A program made the position numbers and the translations under genes. A stretch of DNA of 64,000 nt from Pelobates cultripes (taxonomy: Eukaryota > Chordata > Amphibia > Anura > Pelobatidae): contig OW240913.1 of NCBI GenBank assembly GCA_933207985.1, positions 98,801,265-98,865,264 on the forward strand, in the 5' to 3' direction. The first letter of the stretch is position 1. Every line of letters begins with the position of its first letter. Shown piece by piece: positions 44,089-54,555 of the stretch. Under the pieces are notes generated by a model. That model was not told where the DNA came from and did no database searches. It worked only from the letters and a program-made list of their open reading frames with translations.

Positions 44089-46746
44089 GATCACATCTCT
44101 AAATAAATATAAGGAAGCAATGTACTTTTTGAAACCTATACATTTATCAAGTGGTGTATATAATTCAAAAAGAAAATAAAGATTTATAAAATGACTTTGG
44201 CCAACATGTAGAAATGATAAAAACCTTTCAACCAGTAAGCTTGCTGGACATTCTGCAGTAGCAGTAATAACACCAACACAGGACTAAATTACATTTAAGA
44301 AACATACTGCTTGTAACTACTTTGGGTCTGGTCACGGATGGAGGAAGCAAACTTGTCACAGCTGGAGAGTCAATATGTACCAATGCCTGCAGAAGCATAG
44401 GAAACTGCTTTTATAGTTTAACCATTTTAAGGCGAGAGGGTGCAACTTTCATAAGCCTTTGGAGTTACAACCTACTTGTCTAGTAGTTAGCTGGTTCATA
44501 AAAATAACAGCTTTAGTCCAGTCCTTCAGTCCAGTGAGCACTCGTATTTTATACCAGCATCCTACACTGCATTGCTATGTGCCACATTCAACACTGTGAA
44601 TAATGCATTGTAAATCAATGTACACTAATTAGTGTGAATATTTTACATGCATTAATGACATAACTTCTTCCAGGAAAAATAAATATAATAACACATGCTC
44701 AGCATTTTATATATATTTTTTTCTTAAAATTTTCAAATAGATTCAGCTAACTTTTTTCACGAACAATTTGTGCTCCTATTTCAATTATATTTCTAATAAA
44801 AGTTAGGGTTTGAATAAATGAGCAGGCTGTGTTACTCCAGTTTATCCTTACTTGTATTTCTGTCCTTAGGATGAGTGTAGATAATCAGGTAAATGTCTCC
44901 TCTTCTATAGTGCCCCCTTTGGAGAGGCCTTATTAATAATTCATGCTAAAACTCATCGTACCTCTCTGGTGCACCTACGTCTTCTGGAAAAACCTATATT
45001 AGGTATAAGTCATAAAAATAAAAAAATATAAAGATTTTACAATAAAACTTTTTTAAACTTATTGTACCTGAACTGGAAGTTAGCTAAAGCCACATGATAT
45101 TACGCTGTGCAATCAGCAACTCTTGAGATGCACTATTAGAAATATTTCTGTTAGGGACTTACACGCTGAGAAGAAATTGCCATCACAAGTTTCTAAAATG
45201 AAGTTAATATTAGTGCAGGAAAGTAGTACGTACCAAGCTATTAATTTAAGAAAATAATAGTTTTGAAAGGAATTGAAAAGTTACCAACTATAAGAAATAA
45301 AATATCCTATTTTCTTAATACTGAAGTTTATAGTTGGGTCATTAAAAGGAATAGAACAATTCTACAGGGAACAGATTTAATGTGAGCTATTAAAGCCGAC
45401 AATATCTTTATTTGTTCTCACCTGACATTTTATTTTTTATGAGGAGTTTAGTATCTATAATAATAGGTGTATTAATGAATGCTTTGACAACATATGTGTG
45501 CATCCTTTCCTACTTTGATGGTTCTATTGCGTTCCTCAGATTTCACAGAAAACCATGGGATTATCAGCAGCCAAACACAGCGACCTCTTCTCAAACCAAT
45601 CACACAATGTTAATTAATACCTTCATGGGGTCCCAAGGATCACATATATAGAACGGATCTTGCAGATGGGCATCCATTAAATATGTTGCACCCATGAAAA
45701 ATTGAAATGGAATCTCTAGGAGAGTTTCTGGGTAAACGATTTTATAACTCCAAATCAAGTATATGTGCCCTTACTAATTCCTTTTAGGTTTGGGAACAAA
45801 AAATGTTGCCACCAATTTTAATATAGAATACTAAAGCAATAGCTGGAAACTTGAAGAAAAGTATCAGTCGTCACTGACATTGTCAGGGGTTTTCATAGGT
45901 TTTTCAAAATACCCTAGTGTGAAATTATTGGATATGTGCACTAATCTTACATTTCTTGGCTGGATGGCATTTCCAGTATATCAAATTCTGGTATCTCAAG
46001 CATATTAACTGGTTACTTACTGGCTTCCCCTCATGTATTTTCTAGTTTGTTTTATACACTGAGTAGAATGACGTTACGTGGGACTATCCTTTCTGTTGTG
46101 CACAGGTCAATCATGACCCACAGTGCTGTAGCAGTAGTCAGTAATGAATACTCAGCTAAATGTACTTATATTTAGAGGATGTGGAGAAATAAAAGTGACA
46201 TTTTTAAAGGAATACATTTTTTTTTTTTTTGAAGAACAAAATTTAACTTGAGCTTGTTTTCAAATGCCTGATTCAGGTATAATTTTAATTTACAAAGCTC
46301 ATACAATACCTTGATAGCAGGTGTTTATACGAAAGAAACAACAAAGACACTTGGATGTGCACAAATCTTGTTGAATTTAATTTTCAGATATGATGATAAA
46401 AAATTTACAACTATTTGAATGCTGTTGCAATTTATTTATTTGTTTGCTGAGAAATGCATGAATGATTGCATTTTTCACAGCCTTAATATATTACTTAAAC
46501 ATTCAATGCAAAACAGAAATGCTCATAAATAACATGCTCTTGTAGGGGAATAATATTAAGCATAATTAAACTTTTAGCTTTACAATTTAAATAAAATATT
46601 TGATATATATTTTGTTATTTATTTCCAATAAATATGCATTTTGAAAAAATAAAATTAAATATTGAGTATTTTTTCCAACTTTTTTGATCTCTAGCATAGG
46701 ATTATGTTCAGAAGCAGTGCTCATAGTGTCAAGATCAGTACCATGC
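44089..46746. other. Unassigned AT-rich stretch
   Basis: No gene or transposon recognised. The 79-residue frame at 45412-45651 has a hydrophobic start but no family motif. Confidence 0.5.
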
Positions 46747-46750
46747 TTAA

Positions 46751-47251
46751 AGGAACACTATAGGGTCAGGAACACAACTATGTATGCCTGTCCCTATAGT
46801 GTTTAACCCACCATTTAGGTTGAATGCCACCCTTATCCCCATTAAAAGCTCTGCCCCATTGGTGACATCAACAGAATTGACGATTTTTAGCCAACCCAAT
46901 GCTTCCTTATGGGGAAAGCATTGGATTGGCTAAAATCGGCAAAAGGGGTGGGGCCAAATGCTGTTTTGGCCAGTCAGCACCTCCTTATAGAGATGCATTG
47001 AATCAGTGCATCTCTATGAGGAAAATTCTACGTCCCTGAATGGCAGTGCTGCTTACTGGGCAGCACTGAGCCACGAAGCACCTGCAATGGCAGTCTGAGG
47101 AGTGGCCACTTGGAGGTGTCCCTAGGGTCAAGGTAAACACTGCATTTTCTCTGAAAAGGCAGTGTTTGCATTAAAATGCCTGAAGGCAATGATTATACAC
47201 ACCAGAACAACTACATTAAGCTGTAGTTGTTATGGTGACTGTAGTACCCCT
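46751..47251. mobile_element. T2-like TTAA element, 501 bp
   Basis: TTAA at 46747-46750 and 47252-47255. Starts AGGAACACTATAGGGTCAGG; ends GGTGACTGTAGTACCCCT, so the inverted ends share AGGRRxACTxTAG. Internal inverted pieces include ACAACTACATTAAGCTGTAG TTGT. No coding capacity. Confidence 0.8.
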
Positions 47252-47554
47252 TTAATTTCTGATGCAATGTCTAATACAATAGCTACACTCTTTGTTCAGT
47301 CTCCCTGGAATCTTTTGTCAAAAGTAAGGTGCTATGACCACATTAACATGTTTTCCCATTTTAAGAGCTTTGTCAAGAACTGCAGAAATTTTGATATGTG
47401 TGCTTTCACCTGACAATCTGACATATTATTCAGGGTTTAGATGGAATAAAAAAAACAACTATACATTTCTGAATGCATAGAGCTAACGTTAGGGCTCTGT
47501 TACAGGGATATAGACTCTATAACCATTTAATTCCATTACAGTAGTTATAGAGCA

Positions 47555-48018
47555 CACAGTTATTAGATATTATTTACCTTTTTATAAAATATAGATGGAT
47601 GTAATCAAAATAGAGGTCCCTACATAAAATAAACATAAAAAACGTTGTGCGACCTGTATTTAAATAAATAATAGAAAGAAATTAAAAATAAACTCACAAT
47701 TTATAGAGCCCTTAAAGGATGGCTCTGAACTGTACAGACTTTTCATCCACTTATGGGATAAACGTGAGGTCTTTGCTGGAATAGGAAGATTTCCAGAGGG
47801 AACAGGAATCAGATGCTTCGTGGTAGAAAACACTTTATTCAATAAACATACATCCATATACATACAAAACGTTATGTATGTATTTAAACAGATGTATTTA
47901 AATACAGATCGCACTATGGTTTTTATGTTTATCTATTTTATGTAGAGACCTCTATTTTGATTACATCTAATTGGATCTCTATATTTTATAAAAAGGTAAA
48001 TATTATCTAATCACTGTG
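47555..48018. repeat. Inverted repeat flanking a Penelope-type motif (minus strand)
   Basis: Arms 47555-47667 and 47894-48018 pair along most of their length (TTATTTACCTTTTTATAAAA, GTAATCAAAATAGAGGTC, CTGTATTTAAATA); the right arm has a small insertion. Between them, on the minus strand, are ATCCCATAAGTGG, a hairpin AGAGCC/GGCTCT (47705-47726) and TGTGAGTTTA, matching the motif copies near 24 kb. Probably Penelope-like terminal sequence. Confidence 0.65.
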
Positions 48019-48136
48019 TGCGCTTGAACACTTTTTTTCCCCACATTTCCTGTTTAAGTGTATTGAGTGACATTACACTTTAAGTTGTTCTAGGTTGCAC
48101 TGAATTATTATCATAAGAGTGCCACCTATCCCTTAA

Positions 48137-48542
48137 AAGGTTTTGTTTCTAAAGTAGTTATAGCGCCTGGAGATTTAGGGCATTTCCCCTCCTGTCTGTG
48201 TTAAACCTTTTTCAGTTTAACATTAAATAAGTGTCCCTGGCCAACAGCAGACACCCCACAATGGAGGTATTATTAAGGGAGATACACTCCTTTTTTAGCC
48301 ATACCAATTAATGTCAGCAATGTGTGTCTAAGATAGGCTGATTGCAGTCAGCTAATCATTGACACTCATTGCTGCTCAGGGTAATACTTACTCATTAGCA
48401 CAATCAGCACAGGATAGATTGCTGCAGGGACTCTAATTTACCATTAATCATTTAAAATGGTTTAACAATGAACAGAAGGACAATTCCTGGGGACACTAAA
48501 GACACTATAACTACTTCAATAAGAAGAAGCGGTTTCAGTGCC
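48137..48542. mobile_element. TTAA-flanked MITE, 406 bp, T2-related
   Basis: TTAA at 48133-48136 and 48543-48546. Left end AAGGTTTTGTTTCTAAAGTA then GTTATAGCGCC; right end inverted AAGGCACTGAAACCGCTTC then GAAGTAGTTATAGTGTC. The interior has AATGTCAGCAATG and inverted CATTGCTGC pieces. Confidence 0.65.
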
Positions 48543-48546
48543 TTAA

Positions 48547-49615
48547 GTTGAAAATGCAGTTGAAAGCTATTTTGTATGGGTTTCAGAGAAATCCCTTCAA
48601 GCTAAACTATTCTCAAACATACTGTGCCTCTTTGAGACAGCAAGTAAAGGAATGCCCTTTCTTGTTTTAAAATATTCCTCAGTACAAAACAGGGTTGTTG
48701 TATAAATGATTTGTTGAGATTCAATCACTGGCCTTGCTCATTGGTTGTATTGGAACACACGTTTTGAGCCATGTCTAACTTCCTGACATTATCTCCTTGG
48801 TCTGCAAGAAAAATGAAGGCTGTGACATAGATAGAGGTCACCAGCTCAATATTAATGCCTATGGTCATAGCATAGGATGGTTGATTAATAGATGTCTAAA
48901 TTGGACATTGTGACCATGTACACAACCCTCTCTTATGTATATATAAATTGGACATTCCATGCACGCAGATATAAAACCTCTTCTAATTCACATATAAACT
49001 GGATATCAGGTATATGTAAAATAATCTTATTTACATATCAAAGCTGAACTTAGTGGTTATAGAAAACATCACAACATGCATCATGCATCCGTTTGAGTTT
49101 GTTTCTGAACAAATAGCTTTCTTTGTTTTGTTTGTATCTATATAAGTGTGTTTATGCATTTCTGTTTCTATGTGTGTGTACTGTGAGAATGCATGTTTGT
49201 AGATACTAATGTATGCACATCTGTAAGTGTAAATTATGTGTGCCGTGTGTATTTGTATATCATCTATGTTAATCAATGTTTATGTAGGTAGGTGTAGACC
49301 CTTAAAGCATCTGTGTCACTGTCTGGTTCTGTCACCCAATGGTGACTGCTCCACTTGATGTTCAATGGTCGCAGGGTACAGGGGAAGGTGGGCTTTACTT
49401 ACCTTAGCTTGTCCCTCATAGCTACTGCCTTGGTCTTCCTGCTGGTCCTCTTCAGCTCCTGCCAATCATTGTGGCATGCTTGCACATGCATGAGAGTACA
49501 ACACTGATGTCTATGGAGAATCCCGTAAGACCATTGGGTCCTCTATATACATTGCCTTTTATCCCACAGCCATTACTAGTAACAGCTTCTGTCAACTTTT
49601 TTCAGGCATAGGGAA
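48547..49615. other. Unassigned stretch
   Basis: No gene recognised. A degenerate TATAAAxTGGACAT repeat occurs three times near 48890-49010. Confidence 0.45.
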
Positions 49616-49788
49616 TATACCGTATATACTTAAGCATAAGCTGAGTTTTTCAGCACATTTTTGGTGCTGAAAAAGCCCCACTCAGCTTATACTCGAGTCA
49701 CTATCTGTATTATGGCAACTTACATTGCCATAATACAGACCAGGACCGCCAGGCTCATTACAAGCCCGGCGGTCCTGTTGGGAGCCAG

Positions 49789-49965
49789 CAGCAAGCTGTT
49801 ACTTACCTTTACAGCAGCTCCGGTCACCTCCGTTCAGCTCCCAGTGTAAATCTTGATAGACCCGCAGCTGTCAGAGCGTTGCCACGGCACGCAGACCGCG
49901 AGATTTACACTGGGAGCTGAACGGAGGTGACCGGAGCTGCTGTAAAGGTAAGTAACAGCTTGCTG
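49789..49965. repeat. Perfect 65-bp inverted repeat
   Basis: 49789-49853 and 49901-49965 are exact reverse complements by eye, with a 47-bp GC-rich loop. The arms include GTTACTTACCTTTACAGCAG and CTCCGTTCAGCTCCCAGTG. Confidence 0.95.
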
Positions 49966-50164
49966 CCGGCCCTCCTCCTGCACAGCCCACTGGACCACCA
50001 GGGAATCATATAGCCCCCCTCCCTGGCCAGGCAACAAGCGGGGGGGTGGACTAAAATTAAATGTTAAAATAATAATTAAATAAAATATTAAAATAATAAT
50101 ATTAAAATTAAAAAATATATTAAAATAATAAAAATGCCCTCCCCCCACCCAGTTTACTCATACT

Positions 50165-50850
50165 ACACAAACACACACACACACTCAGCATTCACACAGA
50201 GTGTGTGTGTATATAATGCAGAGTGTGTGTGTATATAATGCAGAGTGTATGTGTGTGTATTAAGCAGAGTTTGTGTTTGTATGAGTGTGTGTGTATAATG
50301 CAGAGTGTGTGTATATAATGTAGAGTGTGTGTATATAATGCACACACTCTGCATTATATACACACACTATGCATTATGTACACACACACTCATACAAACA
50401 CACACTCTGCATTATATACACACACACACTCATACAAACACACTCTGCATTATATACACACACACACACACTCATACAAACACACACTGCATTATATACA
50501 CACATACTCATACACTCTGCATTATATACACACACACTCATACAAATACACACTCTGCATTATATACACACACACATTCATACAAACACACACTCTGCAT
50601 TATATACACACACACTCATACAAACACACACTGCATTATATACACACATACTCATACAAACACTCTGCATTATATACACACACACACTCTGCATTATATA
50701 CACACACACTGCATTCACACAAACACACACACTCTGCATTCATTATATGCACACACTACACAAACATACACACACTCTGCATTCATTATATGCACACAAT
50801 ACATAAACACACACACACTGCATTCATTATATACACACACTGTAAATAAA
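50165..50850. repeat. CA-rich minisatellite with an internal orientation switch
   Basis: Units of about 25-45 bp with the core CTCTGCATTATATACACACA and CTCATACAAACACAC. From about 50200 to 50340 the units run inverted (GTGTATATAATGCAGAGTG); from 50341 they run in the plus orientation. The three overlapping ORFs over it (up to 195 residues, HTHTHT-rich) are artefacts of the repeat. Confidence 0.92.
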
Positions 50851-51032
50851 TATTCAATTAATGTAATTTTATTGGGATCTAATTTTATTTAGAAATTTAC
50901 CAGTAGCTGCTGCATTTCCCACCCTAGGCTTATACTCGAGTTAATAAGTTTTCCCAGTTTTTTTAGCGTAAAATTAGGTGCCTCGGCTTATATTCGAGTC
51001 GACTTATACTCGAGTATATACGGGTATATAAT

Positions 51033-53199
51033 AAGATGCTCCCGTTGTGCTGAAGGCTCCTGGAGGAAGTCTCGCACCCAGTCAGACTTTCTCCATTATA
51101 GATTCATATTGTGTTCATACAGTGCAGCCCTTGCCCTTGCCAAACAGTCCTATTTTTCCTCTCTCATTAGTTCAGGTTCCCGCAACCCCAGGCGCCTCTT
51201 TGACACCTTTAATTCTCTTCTTCGCCCCGCTGTGGCCACCCCCCAAACCAACCTTACTGCTGATAACTTTGCATGTTACTTCACTGACAAAATTGAACAG
51301 CTAAGGAAAGAATTCTCCCCTCCTTGCCTTTCTGTTTCTCAATCACACATTGATCATGCCTTTCCTACCCTTCAGACATTCTCCCCAGCCACTGACCAAG
51401 AGGTGGCTGCTCTTCTTTGCTCCTCTCGCCCCACCACTTGCCCGCTCGATCCTGTCCCATCTCACCTTATCAGATCTCTCTCCACTTGTCTTGTGCCTTC
51501 TCTAACACACATCTTCAACTGCTCGCTCTCTTCTGGCATTGTCCCTGCTGACCTTAAACATGCCACTGTAGTACCTATACTAAAAAAAACATCCCTTGAC
51601 CCATCCACCCCCTCTAACTACCGTCCCATATCCCTGCTCCCTTTTTCCTCAAAGCTTCTGGAAAGACTTGTCTTTACCCGTGTGTCTCATTTCCTCAATT
51701 CCAACTCTCTCCTTGACCCCCTTCAATCTGGCTTCCGCCCTCTCCACTCTACAGAGACTGCCCTTATCAAAGTTACTAACGACCTAATCGCAGCTAAATC
51801 CAAAGGCCACTACTCCATACTAATTCTTCTTGACCTCTCAGTGGCCTTTGACACCGTTGATCATGCTCTCCTTCTTCAAACTCTGCAATCGCTTGGTCTC
51901 TGTGACTCTGTCCTCTCGTGGTTTTCTCTTATCTCTCCCAACGCTCATTCAGTGTCTCTTTTTCTAATGATACCTCCTCCCCTCGCCCTGTCTCGGTTGG
52001 AGTCCCCCAAGGCTCCGTCCTTGGTCCCCTTCTATTTTCTCTTTATACTGCCTCTCTTGGCAAACTTATTACCTCATTTGGATTCCACTACCACCTATAC
52101 GCTGCTGACACCCAGCTATATCTCTCCTCCCCGGACCTCTCCCCTGCTGTCCTGCAACGTGTCACTGCTTGCCGTTCTTCCATCTCTGACTGGATGTCCT
52201 CCCGCTTTCTGAAACTCAATCTCTCAAAAACTGAGCTCCTTATCTTTCCTCCTCCTAATACTGACCCTCCTCTTTCGCTCTCCCTTCAAGTTTGTGGTAC
52301 CAACATCAGCCCATCCTTGCAAGCGCACTGTCTTGGCGTCATACTTGACTCTGGTCTCACCTTTGAGCCTCACATCCAGCATGTTGCCAAATCCTGTAGA
52401 TTCCATCTTAAAAACATAGCCCGCATCCGCCCCTTTCTTGCACCAGATACTACCAAGGAGCTTGTCCATGCTCTAATAATTTCCCGCATGGATTATTGTA
52501 ACCCTCTCCTGCTTGGTCTTCCCAAAAGCCGTACTGCACCCCTACAGTCTGTAATGAACGCTGCTGCTAGACTGATTTTCCTCTCTAGTCGGTTCTCTCA
52601 CACCTCACCCCTCTGCCAGTCCTTACATTGGCTTCCTGTGTGCTATAGGAGTCAATTCAAGGGACTAACTCACACCTATAAAGCACTGAATAACTCTAGC
52701 CCCTCTTATATCTCCTCGCAGATCCATAGGTATGTCCCTTCTCGGTCTCTCCGCTCTGCCCGTGACCACCTCCTGTCTGTTGTCCGCACCCGTACGGCCA
52801 ACTCGCGCTTGCAGGACTTCTCGCGGGCGGCTCCCTTCCTATGGAATAGCCTGCCTCCCGCCATCAGACTCTCCCCTAGTCTTGCATCTTTTAAGAAGTG
52901 CCTTAAAAGCCATCTCTTTAGGAAAGCTTATGGCCTCCAAGACTAACCCCTACCTCACATACCTGTCTCTTGCCCTCTCCTAAAGGGCAGCCCACCTTAT
53001 TTGATTGCAAATTCCTGTCCTAATGTGTTTTACACCCCACCTCCTATAGAATGTAAGCTCGATTGAGCAGGGTCCTCTTCAACCTATTGTTCCTGTAAGT
53101 TTATTTGTAATTGTCCTATTTATAGTTAAATCCCCTCTCATAATATTGTAAAGCGCTACAGAATCTGTTGCGCTATATAAATGGCAATAATAATAATAA
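51033..53199 (+). mobile_element. L2-clade LINE, 5'-truncated (copy 2)
   Basis: Collinear with 10375-12541 of copy 1 and very similar to it, from GATGCTCCCGTTGTGCTGAA to the GCGCTATATAAATGGC + AAT tail. It begins within 10 bp of the end of the CCGTATATACT element, so it inserted at or beside that terminus. The 5' truncation is the usual outcome of incomplete target-primed reverse transcription. Confidence 0.9.
51109..52946 (+). pseudogene. L2 reverse transcriptase (copy 2), single frameshift and mutated YADD
   Basis: The open frame 51109-51925 covers [48 protein letters not shown] one-base loss near 51925 (TTTTCTCTTA, copy 1 has TTTTCCTCTTA) shifts to the frame that runs to 52946, with [50 protein letters not shown]. 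At 52098-52109 the catalytic YADD reads YAAD (codon GCT at 52104-52106), which should abolish polymerase activity. Otherwise the better preserved copy. Confidence 0.9.
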
Positions 53200-53890
53200 G
53201 ACAAAGTAGACCCTGCTTTGTGTTAGTATACCTTTTGATCGCATTGGAATTTCAATGAAAACACAGTCAATGTGAGTATTTCATAAAGAGTTTATCTTTA
53301 TGAAATATTCATTTTTAAAGGGTTGACAGAGATCTCCTAAAGATAATATCCCAGCATGCACACAATGGGAACACAATTCTTTCTCCCTATCTAGAAAAAT
53401 ATATTTATCACATTAACAAAGACCAACTATGTATGTATGTAAAACTCTAAATAACTGTCCTGATCCAGTAGCCTTTCGAAGCTTAGCACAATTAAACTGA
53501 GTATTTTTCTAACTCTTCAATATCCAGTATATCCAGTATCTTTGAGTGTGTTAAAGATTTTCTCAAACCTTCAGTTTTTCCCTCCCAGTCAGTGATGCAG
53601 CCAGCATGTTGAAATCTCCTTGAAAAATAGCACAGATGTTATCTTTTAAGACATTCCAATCTCCTGTGTCTTAGAATTCAGGGTGGTCTTCAACAATCCA
53701 TTTGCTAAAACGATTACTGTTCAGACAACTTACTTTAGATCTCCATCTTTTTTTATATATCAGCAGGTTTAACTTTTACTGTTGTGGAATATAATATTAG
53801 TTCAACATATTTGAATCCTTTCAATCTTACAGTTAATGAAAAGTTTTCATTATTTTCATTATAAAAACCTGTCATCTTTATTCTGTCTTA
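53200..53890. other. Unassigned stretch
   Basis: No gene or repeat recognised between the L2 tail and the L1-like 3' end. Confidence 0.45.
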
Positions 53891-54555
53891 CATTTTTTTT
53901 ACATTCTTTATTTATTTAATTTTTTATTTATAATTGACAATTTCGTCAAGAAAGTAATAACATAAACATTTAGACATTAGTCAGGAACGTAGAACAAATT
54001 GTCATTTCCATAAAGCAGTTTGTGTACAAGGCAGTCATTATACCAACAATATGCAATAAAAAAAGGTACATAATAGAATTGATTTAACACAGCAGTTGTT
54101 CAAGTTGTTAGAGGTTGGTTGTTGCCATTGGCTCCTATATGGCATAGAACAGTTAAGGTCGGGACCGGGCATTTAGAACACGTCCCCGTTCAGTGTGTCT
54201 GGTGTGTGTGGGCATCTACATAACTTACTATAATTTTTGTTCACTTATCTGGGGCTTGGCTCAGGTCATTCTCCTGAGTGGGAGACACGGTGGAGAGTGA
54301 TCCAAGAAGGGGCGATCCTTGATCAGATGTCATGGCGGGGAAGAGGATAAGGGGGGGGGAGAAGAAGAGGGAGAAGCAGACAAAAGGAGGCGAGAAAATG
54401 AGGGCAGAGCAAAAGACAAAGAGAAGAAAAAAAAAGAGTAGAGCAGACCCTCTCTCTCCTCTCAAGATGGGGGAAGGAGGATAGGAAGGGTTGGGTGTGA
54501 GTAGAGTCTGTCAGTCCCCCTCTCCCAGCTCATTAAATATTTAAGTGGGGAGGGT

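Larger units (their letters stand above)
49618..51024. mobile_element. Non-autonomous DNA element with CCGTATATACT ends
   Basis: The left end CCGTATATACTTAAGCATAA is the inverse of the right end (CCCGTATATACTCGAGTATA). CTTATACTCGAGT recurs near both ends. Between lie a TTTTTCAGCACA/TGGTGCTGAAAAA hairpin, a perfect 65-bp inverted repeat and a CA-rich minisatellite. I recognise this terminus as a dispersed vertebrate repeat but cannot name its superfamily. The target duplication is ambiguous because the flanks are TATA-rich. Confidence 0.7.

Noticed and set aside
44860..44895. Possible 19-nt microexon: pyrimidine tract, CTTAG, 19 nt, GTAAATG
   Set aside because: Splice-like motifs of this strength occur by chance in 64 kb; there is no flanking exon, no conserved frame and no protein match.
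45412..45651. 79-residue frame with hydrophobic N-terminus
   Set aside because: No family motif, and such frames are common by chance in AT-rich DNA.
50305..50892. 195-residue HTHTHT-rich open frame and its two overlapping companions
   Set aside because: They lie wholly on the CA-rich minisatellite; three frames stay open at once because the repeat lacks stop codons.
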